This document shows, piece after piece, positions 28,001 through 35,711 of a stretch of 64,000 nt of DNA. The notes under the pieces are model-generated. The model saw nothing but the letters and a program-made list of their open reading frames with translations, searched no databases and was not told where the DNA came from. Made by a program: the position numbers and the translations under genes. Origin of the DNA: Chloroflexota bacterium (GTDB lineage: Bacteria; Chloroflexota; Limnocylindria; Limnocylindrales; CSP1-4); assembly GCA_029778235.1 (NCBI GenBank), contig JAKOQS010000066.1, positions 18,286 through 82,285 on the forward strand, in the 5' to 3' direction. Numbering within the stretch: position 1 is the stretch's first letter; every line of letters starts with the position of its first letter.

Positions 28001-28734
28001 AGCGCGCTCCCGGCCGGGAAGACGTCCACGATGCCGCCGCGCCGCGCCGTCTCGCCCCGGCCGGCCACCTCGGTCACGACCTCGTACCCGAGCCCCACGA
28101 GCTCCCGCACAAGTGCGTCGGGACGGACCCGGGCGCCGACGGCGAGCCGGCGCGGCGCCTCGGGGAGCGCGTCGGGGTCGATGGTGCGCTGGAGCAGCGC
28201 CTGGACGGATGCCACGAGGACGCGCGCGGTGCCCTCGCGCCAGCGCGAGAGCGCCGCCACGCGCGCCGAGCTCTCGTCGCGGACGAGCTCGCTTCGCTCA
28301 TAGGCCAGCGCCGTGCGCGGCTCGAGCACGACGACCGCGCCCGGGTCCCCCAGCCAGGCCACGAGCTCCTCCGCGACGCGGTCGCCGATCTCGGCGTCAC
28401 GGGCCACCCAGCAGATCCGCTCGCCGGCGGGCCCCAGCGCCAGCGCCGCCGCGAGGTAGGTCTTGGCGCCGTGCGGGATCCCGGCGAGCGCGGCGTGCCG
28501 GCCGGCGGCGGGCACGGGCGCGTCGGATGGACCCAGCCGCGTGCGAAGGCGGCCGAACGCCTCGCTCCCGTCGAGGAGGCCGACCAGGGCGGCGAGATCG
28601 GGCGGCCTCCGCCGCGACGGGCCTTCGCCCGGCGCCGGCGGCGACGCGGGGCGGGCCGCGTGAGCGGCCGCGACCGCGCGGTCGCCCGCGCGACGCTCGC
28701 GGGTCCGTTTGCCGCGGAGCCGGAGGTCGCTCAT
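25042..28734 (-). CDS. mfd: Transcription-repair coupling factor
   Basis: 1230-residue SF2 translocase that removes stalled RNA polymerase and recruits UvrA. In order: a UvrB-like N-terminal module (IPHGAKTYLAAALAL, a degenerate ATP site; LEPRTALAYERSE), the RNA-polymerase interaction region with LNPGDLVVHVDHGVARYERM, helicase motifs I (VGDVGYGKTEVALRA) and II (VVVDEEQRFGV), motif VI-like QLRGRVGRSSRRAYAYLLY, and the C-terminal TRCF domain (PDEAQKLEVYRRLA). ATG 28734 overlaps the pth stop as ATGA; the ORF-track extension to 28911 is pth antisense. Slightly longer than usual (about 1150) because of an Arg/Ala-rich N-terminus. Confidence 0.96.
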   Translation of the reverse strand: MSDLRLRGKRTRERRAGDRAVAAAHAARPASPPAPGEGPSRRRPPDLAALVGLLDGSEAFGRLRTRLGPSDAPVPAAGRHAALAGIPHGAKTYLAAALALGPAGERICWVARDAEIGDRVAEELVAWLGDPGAVVVLEPRTALAYERSELVRDESSARVAALSRWREGTARVLVASVQALLQRTIDPDALPEAPRRLAVGARVRPDALVRELVGLGYEVVTEVAGRGETARRGGIVDVFPAGSALPVRIEWFGDEIESLRSFDPTDQRSVGPAGEIVLLPASEFLRPTGGGDAIAGRLGRLADRLPERLAGDLARLADGDDGRALAVGDAAEVWAPILAPATGLDHVGTGTVLFLDEPAEVADAAEFLWRQADERRAELVASGELPDRWPEAFPDRRAWKSALVRSRTVEITWESALPATLTARPAEDDPFGWRVPELPPGRTEALGRAVAGWAADGRRVVVTSDQAPRLAEILAEAGHTAAVVSRVTEPPPPGAIVLVERSLNAGFAGGPDGLVLLTDRELFGTVRVRRPKALRRVVPRDILDRLNPGDLVVHVDHGVARYERMLRRGEPGEERDYLELAFAGDGRIFVPVEQIARITRYAGGERPALSRLGGGEWARTKARVRKAVADLADELLALYAARETAEGFAFAPDTPWQSELEASFPYEETDDQLRATAEVKLDMEARRPMDRLVVGDVGYGKTEVALRAVFKAVQDERQVAILVPTTVLAAQHYETFRRRFAPFPIIVRHLSRSVPPREQEAALAGLRDGSVDVVVGTHRLLSKDVAFHDLGLVVVDEEQRFGVAAKERLKRLRTSVDVLTLSATPIPRTLNLALAGIRDMSVIETPPEDRLPIQTRVAEATAGLVRDAILRELDRGGQVFFVHNRVETIEAQAEQLRALLPGIRIVVGHGQMPEGLLESVMTRFSTGEADVLVCTTIIESGLDIPNANTIVIDRADALGLAQLYQLRGRVGRSSRRAYAYLLYRRRERLSDDARKRLQAIFNASELGAGFQIALADLEIRGAGNILGAEQHGHMAAVGFDLYTRMLAEAVEHARARRESRPPVVERPGATVDLPVDAHLPDAYVPDEAQKLEVYRRLARVASAGGLAALRQEIVDRFGPMPAPVVRLTEVVELRLAAEAAGISGISREEGELVVRFGTLDRATATRALAGISPTLRIFSNQARLRLPRDAERAWVLAGAVVTRVAAALPPPAGPGGGGRAGPASAGAAND

Positions 28735-29420
28735 CGCTCGTCGCGCTTCGGCGGGAGGACGCGCCGCCACCCGGTGCGCGTCCGGCGGATCCCGTCCGGG
28801 CCGGGCGGCCCGTCGACCTCGCCGGGCGGTGCCAGGCGCGTCTCGTCCGCGGGGCGCAGCGTGAACGCATTGAACCTGTTGGCCGCCTTCGAGACGCCGT
28901 CGCGCGCCCACAGCTCCACCGCGTCGGCGGCGGCGTCGAGCAGCTCGTCGAGGCGCTCGCGCTCGTCCGGCTCGAAGCGGCCGAGGACGTGGTCCACCGC
29001 GCCGCGAGCGGGATCGCCGATCCCGATCCGGAGCCGGTTGAACTTCTCGGTCCCCATCTCCTCGATGATCGAGGAGAGGCCGTTGTGCCCCCCGGCGCTC
29101 CCGGACTCGCGGAACCGCATCTTCCCGAACGGCAGCGAGAAGTCGTCCGTCACCACGAGGAGGTCCGCCAGCGGAGCGCGCTCGCGGGCGAGGACTTTGC
29201 GGACGGCGACCCCTGAGACGTTCATGTAGGTCAGCGGCTTCACGAGCGTGACGTCGAGCCCGCGGTACCGGCCCCCGACCACGGCGGACGCGTCACGGGT
29301 ACGACCGCGCCCGGCCCACCCGGCACGGTCGGCGAGGCGGTCGACGACCATCCAGCCGACGTTGTGCCGCGTCCGCGCGTACTGTTCCCCCGGGTTGCCC
29401 AGCCCGACGACGATCTTCAC
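28731..29420 (-). CDS. pth: Peptidyl-tRNA hydrolase
   Basis: Releases peptide from drop-off peptidyl-tRNA. The 229-residue protein starts IVVGLGNPGEQYARTRHNVGW (catalytic His in RHNVGW), with PLTYMNVSG, VTDDFSLPFGKMRFRESGSAGGHNGLSS and FNRLRIGIG following, all diagnostic. GTG 29420 has GGAGG 5 nt upstream. The C-terminal 35 residues are charged and absent from most Pth proteins. It leads the pth-mfd pair (ATGA overlap), an arrangement common in many bacteria. Confidence 0.96.
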   Translation of the reverse strand: MKIVVGLGNPGEQYARTRHNVGWMVVDRLADRAGWAGRGRTRDASAVVGGRYRGLDVTLVKPLTYMNVSGVAVRKVLARERAPLADLLVVTDDFSLPFGKMRFRESGSAGGHNGLSSIIEEMGTEKFNRLRIGIGDPARGAVDHVLGRFEPDERERLDELLDAAADAVELWARDGVSKAANRFNAFTLRPADETRLAPPGEVDGPPGPDGIRRTRTGWRRVLPPKRDER

Positions 29421-29492
29421 GGGGTCCTCCGGCAGCCGGTCGTGCCCGGTCCTCGGCCGCTGGCGCGCGGCATCCGGGCGACGCCGACAGGA

Positions 29493-29528
29493 CCCGCGTC
29501 GTCCGACGCGGGCCGCGGCCCGATGGTA
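29493..29528 (-). promoter_or_regulatory. pth promoter box and leader hairpin
   Basis: A TACCAT box (minus strand, 29523-29528) is followed about 10 nt downstream by a perfect 9-bp hairpin CCCGCGTCG-TC-CGACGCGGG (29493-29512), which would lie at the 5' end of the pth leader. It could stabilise the mRNA or terminate upstream transcription. Confidence 0.4.
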
Positions 29529-29628
29529 GCCCACCCGGTGCAGCGGCGGAGGTTCGGCGCCCGGGCGTCGAGCCGGGTCGGCCGGCGCCCGGGGCGTGTC
29601 TGCCGGCGCCTGGCCGGCCCTTGTCGCC

Positions 29629-31236
29629 CTACGGGAGGGGGCCCTTGACCGTCAGCGTCTCGATGATGTGGTCCGCCGCGGTGAAGTCGCGATCCGCGAG
29701 CGCGACCAGCTGCATGAAGACCAGGTACGACCCGTCGGCCGACTTGACGGCCAGCTCGACGAAGGCGTTCCCGGTCCCGGCGCAGTCGGTGTACAGGTCG
29801 AACATCCCGACGTAGCCGGCCGCGTCGAAGTCCTTCCGCGAGTCGTATGTGCAGTCCTTGGAGAACGTGCCCTTGTCGCCGTCGAGGATCGTCTCGATGT
29901 CCTTGTCGGCGAGCGTCGCGGAGACCGCGAGGAACGCGCCGGACACGGTGTATCCGTCGATCCAGGTGGGGTAGTCCGTGGACGCGCCGATGCGGATCCC
30001 GACCGTCTCGTCATTCCGCGACCAGTCGCCGGTCCGGACGTCCTTCCAGTCGGCCGGCATCTCGGTGGAGATCTCGCCGCCGTCCGTGGAGACCGTGGCA
30101 TACGCGTAGTCGGCGGCCGTGGATCCGCCCTGGTCGCCGCCGCCGGTCTCGATCGTGCTCACCACCTGCAGCGGCGTGCCGTTGAGCCGGCCCTCCAGCG
30201 TGTCGCCGGTGGACGGCCGGAACACCTCGACCGCCAGGACGTCGCCCGCCTTGTGCGACCGCAGGACGTCGCAGTAGTCGGCCATCGTGCCGTCGGTGGC
30301 GACCACGAGGCCCTCGAGCTTCGTGATCAGGTCGCCGCCCTTGATGCCCACCTTGTCCGCGGGCGAGCCCGAGGCGACCGAGGAGACGAAGATGCCGGAG
30401 GACCCGTCGTCGAAACGCATCGCCTCGCCGTTCACGCCGATCGAGTTGACGGCCGAGCCTGCCAGCAGCTGCGGGAGGACCTTGTCCACCTCCGCCCGGC
30501 CGATGGCGAACGACTGGCGGACGTCGTTGCCCGCGTAGTTGAGCCCGACGACCGCGCCGTCCTTCGTGACGAGCGGGCCGCCAGAGTTGCCGGGGTTGAT
30601 CGCCGCGTCGTGCTCGATGACCGAATCGACCGATGCCCAGGAGGTCTCGCCGTCCGCCTTCGCCTTCGAGATGATCCCGCGTGTCAGCGTGTACTCGGGG
30701 TCGCCGAGCGGGAACCCCGCGGCGTAGACGTCCACGCCCGGGTTGGGGGTGACATCGGCCCAGGCGAGCACGGGGAACCCGGACCCGTCGATCTTGATCA
30801 CCGCCAGGTCGGAGCACTCGGACGCGGCCACGACCCGAGCGTTGTACGTCTTCGATCGATCGCCACCCACCCAGACCTTCAGCAGCGCCGCGCCGGTCAC
30901 CACGTGGTTGTTGGTGAGCGCCGTCCCGTCGGGCGAGAGGATGAACCCTGAGCCGCGGCCGGCCGTGTTGAGCAGCTGGCCCTGGGACGGGTCGACGAAG
31001 CTGCCATCCGCCTCGATCTGGATCGTCGCGGACTTGACCGCGTCGAGCGTCCCCACGGTCGCGCTGGTCGGCGAGGGGACCGCCGTCGGGGTCGGGCGGA
31101 GCGACCGGGTGGGTACCGGGGTCGCGCTCGCGGTCGGCGCCGGCGTCGAGGACGTGCCGCCGCACGCGGCCACGATGACCACGGCGACGGCGAGTGCGGC
31201 GACCGGCCGCAGGGCGGTGCGGAATCGGCGAGACAT
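29629..31236 (-). CDS. HtrA-like serine protease lipoprotein with PDZ domain
   Basis: 535-residue surface-anchored S1C protease. Lipobox VAAC puts the lipid Cys at residue 25, then a Thr/Pro linker. The protease domain shows the triad His111 (LTNNHVV), Asp143 (SDLAVIKID) and Ser218 (NPGNSGGPLV). A PDZ domain follows (SGIFVSSVASGSPADKVGIKGGDLI), then about 180 residues of a C-terminal domain I do not recognise, with a cysteine pair (DCTYD, TDCAG) that may form a disulfide. ATG 31236 has GAGGAGG 6 nt upstream. Probably envelope protein quality control. Confidence 0.92.
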   Translation of the reverse strand: MSRRFRTALRPVAALAVAVVIVAACGGTSSTPAPTASATPVPTRSLRPTPTAVPSPTSATVGTLDAVKSATIQIEADGSFVDPSQGQLLNTAGRGSGFILSPDGTALTNNHVVTGAALLKVWVGGDRSKTYNARVVAASECSDLAVIKIDGSGFPVLAWADVTPNPGVDVYAAGFPLGDPEYTLTRGIISKAKADGETSWASVDSVIEHDAAINPGNSGGPLVTKDGAVVGLNYAGNDVRQSFAIGRAEVDKVLPQLLAGSAVNSIGVNGEAMRFDDGSSGIFVSSVASGSPADKVGIKGGDLITKLEGLVVATDGTMADYCDVLRSHKAGDVLAVEVFRPSTGDTLEGRLNGTPLQVVSTIETGGGDQGGSTAADYAYATVSTDGGEISTEMPADWKDVRTGDWSRNDETVGIRIGASTDYPTWIDGYTVSGAFLAVSATLADKDIETILDGDKGTFSKDCTYDSRKDFDAAGYVGMFDLYTDCAGTGNAFVELAVKSADGSYLVFMQLVALADRDFTAADHIIETLTVKGPLP

Positions 31237-31370
31237 CCCTTCCCTCCTCGGCGCGCCTTGCGGCCGCTGCGGTCCCTCTTGCGCCTCCGCCTCCCCCGGG
31301 CCTCGTCCCGGCCTCCGCGGTGACGCGCGGGCGTGCCGAGACGAGACTATACGGCCTCGACCTGCCCGGG

Positions 31371-31964
31371 TCAGGGCGTCGAAGGTACCGGGCGGCCGGC
31401 GTCGCCGAGCAGCTCCGCCTCGAGTGCGCGCATGGCTGCGCCCTCCACCGGGTCCGCGTGGTCCCACCCGCACAGGTGGAGCACGCCGTGCGTCGCGAGG
31501 AGGAGCAGCTCGTCCGCGGGCGCCCACGCCGTCCCGCCCGTCCAGCCGCCCCGGCCCTCCCGCGCCTGGGCGACCGCGCGCTCCACCGAGACGACGATCT
31601 CGCCTAGTTGCGGGCGCGCGCGCGGCGGCAGGATGAACGCCGGGCCCGCGCCGTCGGGCGGTGGGCCGCCCGGATGCGGCGGGAAGGAGCCGGGGGGCAG
31701 GAGGGGGAACGAGAGGACGTCCGTCGCGCCCTCGTGGCCCATGTGCGCGGTGTTCAGCTCGGCGAGCGTCGCGTCGTCGGCGAGGACCAGCCCGGCGGCG
31801 GCGCCCGCCGGGGCCCCGGCGGCCTCGAGCGCGCGCCCGACGGCCGCAGCGAGGTCCGTCCGCGTGAGGCGGCGCCCGAGGATGCGTGCGCGGAGGAGCG
31901 GCAGGGCGGCCGGCAGCACCTCGATGTCGAGGACGCGGCCCCCGACCAGGCGATGACGCGCCAC
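31371..31964 (-). CDS. ybeY: Endoribonuclease YbeY
   Basis: Zinc-dependent RNase in 16S rRNA 3'-end maturation and ribosome quality control. The 197-residue protein contains HGVLHLCGWDHADPVE, the HxxxHxxxxxH zinc site, and upstream ELNTAHMGHEGATDVLSF, the second YbeY hallmark. An insertion of about 40 Pro/Gly-rich residues lies between these two motifs, making it longer than the usual 150-170. GTG 31964 begins 10 bp after the 7TM-HD gene, the ybeY neighbour in many Gram-positive-type genomes. Confidence 0.93.
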   Translation of the reverse strand: MARHRLVGGRVLDIEVLPAALPLLRARILGRRLTRTDLAAAVGRALEAAGAPAGAAAGLVLADDATLAELNTAHMGHEGATDVLSFPLLPPGSFPPHPGGPPPDGAGPAFILPPRARPQLGEIVVSVERAVAQAREGRGGWTGGTAWAPADELLLLATHGVLHLCGWDHADPVEGAAMRALEAELLGDAGRPVPSTP

Positions 31965-31974
31965 GGCCGCCCGC

Positions 31975-34137
31975 TCAGGCCCCCGCGCCCGTCCCGGCGC
32001 CGCGCCGCGCCTCGAGCTCGACGACCTTGTTCTGCGGGTACGCGATCCGCTGGTGATAGGCGCCGAGGAGCTGGCCCACGAACGCCTCGCGGATGCGCTC
32101 AACGTCCCGGAGGGTCAGGTCGCACTCGTCGAACTGGGCGTCCTCGAGGCGCTCCGTGACGATCCGTCCGACCATCGCCCGGATCGCCGGCTCGTCGTGG
32201 GTCGAGAGGCTGCGGACCGACGCCTCGACGGAGTCGGCGAGCATGAGCACGGCGGCCTCGCGGGTCTGAGGCTTGGGCCCCTGGTGGCGGAACGCGGCTT
32301 CCGGCACCGCTGCCGCCGCGGCGGCCCCGGCGGGGGTCGCGCGACCGCCATACGGGGCAGCCGCCTCGTCGCGCGCCTTCTCGAGGAAGTAGCTCATCTT
32401 GGCCGTCCCGTGGTGCTGCGGGATGAACGCGATGAGCGCCTTGGGGAGCTTGGCCTTGTAGGCGAGGTCGATCCCGTCGGCGACGTGCGCGCGCAGGATC
32501 CTCGCCGAGGTCTCGGGGTCCAGGTCGTCGTGGAGGTTTCCGCCACCGGCCTGGTTCTCGATGAAGGCGGCCGGATTCGCCAGCTTGCCCACGTCGTGGT
32601 AATACGCGGCGACCCGCGCGAGGATCGGGTCGGCGCCGATCGCCTCGGCGGCCCGCTCCGCGAGGTTCCCCACCATCAGCGAGTGGTGATAGGTCCCGGG
32701 CGCTTCGGTCAGGAGGCGGCGGAGCAGCGGGCGCGTGGGGCTCGAGAGCTCCTGGAGCTGGAAGACCGTCGGGATCCCGAAGATGTCGCCCAGGACGGCG
32801 AACGCCCCGGCGGCGGCGATCGCGGAGCCGGCGGCCGACGCGAGGCCCGCGGCGAACAGCTGGGCGGTGCCCGTGACGTCGCGTTCGCCGAGCAGCGAGA
32901 AGACGGCGATGACCGCAGCGTTGGCCACGGCGACCGCGAGCCCGGCCTGCACGAAGACCTGCAGCCGGTCGCCGCGCCGGATCGCGATGATGCCCGCGAT
33001 CCCGCCGATGAGGAAGTACGTGGTCAGCTCGAGCGAGCTGCCGTTCGCCGCTCCCGCGACGACCGCGATCGCGGCCTGCACGGCCATCGCCGGCCCGGCG
33101 CCCAGCAGGATCGCGAGGACGATCCCCACGGCGGCCAGCGGGACGAAGTACGGGAGGATGGACCTGCCCGCCGAGAGCTTGATCGCCAGCACGGAGACGA
33201 TGAGCAGGAGGCTGATGAGCAGGAGCGCGTTGTCGCGGTGCCACAGCTCACGCCGGAAGCGCCAGATCCACGCCAGCAGGATCAGGACCAGGAGCGCCGC
33301 GAGGACGAACCAGCCGGCCACGCGGAACATGTCGATCCCGCGGTCGTCGAGACCGAGGGCGCGCACGGCCTCCATCGTCTGCGGCGTGACGGTCGCCCCG
33401 GCCTCGACCACCAGCTGGCCCTGCGCGTACGAGACCTCGACAGGCGCCACCGCCTGGCGTGCGTCGGTGCGGGCCGCCTCCGTCAGGCTCTCTGAGTAGG
33501 ACGAGGTGGGGACGATGAACGGCGCGACCAGCTCTGCCGCGAGCTTCTTCTCGGCCGCCGTCCAGTCCACCGGGAACCGCATCGGCAGCGCCGTCCGCTC
33601 CTCGACGACCTCCGTGTCACGGATCTCGGTGCGCTCGCGGGCGGCCAGCACGCTCGCAGCCTCGTCGCGCACCGCGCCCCAGCGGATCGCGTCGAGGGTG
33701 AGCAGCGTGAACTTGGAGTCGCTCGACAGGTCCGGGATCGCAGCCTCGATCACGCCCCGGCGCGCCGCCGGGTCGTCCAGGCCGAAGGCGTCGTTGACCC
33801 GCTGCGTGAGCCGGCGGAACGCCGCGACCTGCGCCTCGGAGATCTGCGCGGCCTCGGCCTCCGTGTAGTCGTACTGCGGCTCGACGGCCCGTGCCGCCTC
33901 TGCGCGCTTCTCCTCGGTGAGCAGCTCGCTCACGTAGGACGCGGCGCGGGGGGCGCGCACCGACGCGGGGGCGACCTGGCCGGGGGCGAGGTCCACGCCG
34001 GGGGTGAGCGACGGCGAGACGAGATCGGCGCCGAGGATGGCCGTGAGGAGCGCGATCAGCGCGCAGGCGAACAGGAAGAGCCGGACCGCGTCGCGTCGCG
34101 TGAAGCGGCCGGCCGCGTCGAGGGTGCGAGCGAGCAC
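31975..34137 (-). CDS. 7TM-HD family phosphodiesterase (PgpH-like)
   Basis: 720-residue membrane protein. One N-terminal TM segment is followed by a ~220-residue extracytoplasmic region (7TMR-HDED type), about seven TM segments (residues 270-450), and a cytoplasmic HD domain with YHHSLMVGNLAERAA, YYHDVGKL and IPQHHGT, the metal-binding set. PgpH proteins hydrolyse c-di-AMP; by homology and the ybeY neighbourhood this protein probably does so too. GTG 34137 follows the yqeY stop by 12 bp; the operon order is rpsU, yqeY, this gene, ybeY. Confidence 0.92.
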   Translation of the reverse strand: MLARTLDAAGRFTRRDAVRLFLFACALIALLTAILGADLVSPSLTPGVDLAPGQVAPASVRAPRAASYVSELLTEEKRAEAARAVEPQYDYTEAEAAQISEAQVAAFRRLTQRVNDAFGLDDPAARRGVIEAAIPDLSSDSKFTLLTLDAIRWGAVRDEAASVLAARERTEIRDTEVVEERTALPMRFPVDWTAAEKKLAAELVAPFIVPTSSYSESLTEAARTDARQAVAPVEVSYAQGQLVVEAGATVTPQTMEAVRALGLDDRGIDMFRVAGWFVLAALLVLILLAWIWRFRRELWHRDNALLLISLLLIVSVLAIKLSAGRSILPYFVPLAAVGIVLAILLGAGPAMAVQAAIAVVAGAANGSSLELTTYFLIGGIAGIIAIRRGDRLQVFVQAGLAVAVANAAVIAVFSLLGERDVTGTAQLFAAGLASAAGSAIAAAGAFAVLGDIFGIPTVFQLQELSSPTRPLLRRLLTEAPGTYHHSLMVGNLAERAAEAIGADPILARVAAYYHDVGKLANPAAFIENQAGGGNLHDDLDPETSARILRAHVADGIDLAYKAKLPKALIAFIPQHHGTAKMSYFLEKARDEAAAPYGGRATPAGAAAAAAVPEAAFRHQGPKPQTREAAVLMLADSVEASVRSLSTHDEPAIRAMVGRIVTERLEDAQFDECDLTLRDVERIREAFVGQLLGAYHQRIAYPQNKVVELEARRGAGTGAGA

Positions 34138-34149
34138 GTCCGGTGGGCC

Positions 34150-34632
34150 TCAGGCTCCGCCGGCGGCATCGTGCGCCGCGAGGTCCCGGGCCGCGAGCGC
34201 CTGGGCGACGAGCTCGCTCACACGCTTCCCGTCCGCGCGGCCGCGCGTCCGGGGCGAAAGCGCGCCCATGACGCGCCCGAGGTCCCGGGCCGAGGAAGCC
34301 CGGGTCTGTGCGATGGCTTCGTCCACGAGCGCGCGGATCTCGTCGTCCGAGAGCGGGGCCGGGAGGAACTCCGACAGGATCGCGATCTCGGCCTCCTCCT
34401 TCGCAGCGAGGTCCTCGCGGCCGCCCGCGCGGAACGCCTCGACCGACTCGCGGCGCGTCTTCACCTCGCGCGTCAGGACGCCGACGACCTCGTCGTCCGA
34501 GAGCTCGCGATGCTCCTTCTTCTCGACGGCGTAGACGGCCGCCTCGGCCATGCGGAGGACGTCACGACGCAGCGCGTCATGCGCGCGCATCGCGTCGGTC
34601 ATCTCCGCATGGAGGCGTTCGCGGAGGGTCAC
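34150..34632 (-). CDS. GatB/YqeY domain protein
   Basis: 160-residue stand-alone YqeY protein, related to the tRNA-binding tail of GatB. It begins with the diagnostic LRERLHAEMTDAMRAHDALRRDVLRM and has AEIAILSEFLPAPLSDDEI and LGRVMGALSPRTRGRADGKRVSELV. Molecular role is not settled, but the gene commonly follows rpsU, as it does here (97 bp downstream). GTG start with AGGTGA just upstream. Confidence 0.92.
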   Translation of the reverse strand: MTLRERLHAEMTDAMRAHDALRRDVLRMAEAAVYAVEKKEHRELSDDEVVGVLTREVKTRRESVEAFRAGGREDLAAKEEAEIAILSEFLPAPLSDDEIRALVDEAIAQTRASSARDLGRVMGALSPRTRGRADGKRVSELVAQALAARDLAAHDAAGGA

Positions 34633-34729
34633 CGGTCACCTGGCCTTCCGACCCGTTCGCACGGGTCGGGTGGGGTCCCAGCGGCCGTGGGACGCGCCAC
34701 TGGGGGCGCCGGCCGGGATGGGAGGCGGA

Positions 34730-34912
34730 TCAGCCGTTCTGGCGAGCGGCCTTCTTGCGCTTGGCTTCCTTGCGCTTCCGCTTCACGGACGGCTTCTCGT
34801 AGTGCTCGCGACGGCGAGCCTCGGCGAGGATGCCGCTCTGCTGGATCTTCTTGTTGAAGCGGCGCAGGGCGCTCTCGAAGGTCTCGTTCTCACCGACTCG
34901 GATCTCTGCCAA
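34730..34912 (-). CDS. rpsU: 30S ribosomal protein S21
   Basis: 60-residue bS21, which binds near the 16S 3' end and helps initiation. Sequence [20 protein letters not shown]...[28 protein letters not shown] is unmistakable. I start it at TTG 34912, giving M-AEIRV as in other S21; the GTG at 34924 (ORF track) is itself inside the Shine-Dalgarno. The ribosome-binding site is a 13-nt match to the anti-SD region, 5 nt from the TTG. It has its own strong promoter and a ~100-nt leader. The rare TTG start combined with a maximal SD suggests translation-level regulation. Confidence 0.95.
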   Translation of the reverse strand: MAEIRVGENETFESALRRFNKKIQQSGILAEARRREHYEKPSVKRKRKEAKRKKAARQNG

Positions 34913-34917
34913 TCCCG

Positions 34918-34930
34918 GGATCACCTCCTT
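34918..34930 (-). promoter_or_regulatory. Extended Shine-Dalgarno of rpsU
   Basis: AAGGAGGTGATCC, complementary over 13 nt to the standard bacterial 16S 3' end (GGATCACCTCCTT), spaced 5 nt from TTG. Far stronger than any other RBS in the window and decisive for the start codon. Confidence 0.85.
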
Positions 34931-35020
34931 CGGCCGCGGGTGCGGTGCCGCGTCGCTGCCGTGGCCTGCGGTGCGACGATGCCGGGCACGGTGTCACGAC
35001 CGCGCTCGACGGGCCGCCGG

Positions 35021-35050
35021 AGTGTACGCCGGGCCGACGACGAGGGTCAA
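35021..35050 (-). promoter_or_regulatory. rpsU promoter
   Basis: Minus-strand TTGACC (35045-35050), 18-bp spacer, TACACT (35021-35026). One of the best sigma-70-like matches in the window; gives a leader of about 100 nt before the rpsU start. Confidence 0.75.
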
Positions 35051-35084
35051 ACGGCCCCCCGGAGCGCAGAGCACGCACCTTGAC

Positions 35085-35112
35085 TGATATACGTATACTT
35101 GTGCGTATATCA
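35085..35112. promoter_or_regulatory. AT-rich palindromic operator upstream of EXLDI gene
   Basis: Perfect inverted repeat TGATATACG ... CGTATATCA with a 10-bp centre (TATACTTGTG), 23 bp before the EXLDI gene start. It also contains the small palindrome TATACGTATA, and a TTGACT directly abuts it. In a very GC-rich genome this 28-bp AT-rich block is conspicuous. It probably covers the promoter (TATACT as -10) and binds a regulator, perhaps the EXLDI protein itself. Confidence 0.75.
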
Positions 35113-35135
35113 CCCCGAACCGCGGAGGTTACGAT

Positions 35136-35660
35136 GTGGCCGTGCCGAACAAGACGATCTACGTCTCCGACGGGGACCTTCCGCTCTACCAGCGCGCCCA
35201 GGAGCTCGCCGGGGGCAATCTCTCCGCGGCCATCGCCGCGGCCCTCAAGCGGTACGTCGCCCTCCAGGAGGGCCTCCGCGACGGCTTCGACGACGTCGTC
35301 GTCCGGGTGGGGATCGGTTCCGGACGCAAGGTCCGCTTCACGGGCGTCCTCGTGGGTGAGTGGATCGACAGTCGCCAGAAGTTCCCCGACCACTACCGTG
35401 TCTGGCAGGGCCGCCAGGGCAAGTACGTCGTCCACGTCGAGCGCAGCGAGCAGTTCTGGATGGTCGATGCCGAGGGCAAGCCGGCAGGCTGGCGCGGCTG
35501 GATCGGCGTGGGGGACGTCCGGTACGGCGGCTCGCCGAAGGAGTCCACGCTCGAAGTGGTCGCCACCCTCGACGAGCTCCGCGAGAAGGTGCCGGCCGAG
35601 CTCTTCGACATGGTGGCCCGGTCCGCCAGGAGGCCGACGGTCGAGGACCTCGACATCTGA
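35136..35660 (+). CDS. EXLDI family protein, possible regulator
   Basis: 174-residue protein ending in VEDLDI, the EXLDI C-terminal motif for which the family is named. The N-terminus (PNKTIYVSDGDLPLYQRAQELAGGNLSAAIAAALKRYVALQ) looks like a ribbon-helix-helix-type DNA-binding region; the rest is a beta-rich domain with FWMVDAEGKPAGWRGWIGVGD. GTG 35136 has GGAGG 7 nt upstream. It lies directly between a palindromic operator and a DrrAB-type exporter, so I infer it is the local, probably autoregulatory, control protein. I recall EXLDI genes near such exporters, but cannot verify this here. Confidence 0.8.
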   Translation: MAVPNKTIYVSDGDLPLYQRAQELAGGNLSAAIAAALKRYVALQEGLRDGFDDVVVRVGIGSGRKVRFTGVLVGEWIDSRQKFPDHYRVWQGRQGKYVVHVERSEQFWMVDAEGKPAGWRGWIGVGDVRYGGSPKESTLEVVATLDELREKVPAELFDMVARSARRPTVEDLDI

Positions 35661-35711
35661 CCATCGGCGTGCCGCGGCGCGTCCCGCAGCGCACCCCGCG
35701 GGAGACGCGCG

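Noticed and set aside
24019-29229. 1736-aa plus-strand ORF
   Set aside because: Antisense to apt, mfd and pth, all with clear family motifs. Its Arg/Asp/Gly-rich, motif-free composition is typical of antisense frames in very GC-rich DNA. The same reasoning removes 37475-40912, 48498-51356 and other long shadows.
34913-34924. GTG at 34924 as rpsU start
   Set aside because: The GTG is part of the AAGGAGGTGATCC Shine-Dalgarno itself, and S21 proteins normally begin at the residues following the TTG.
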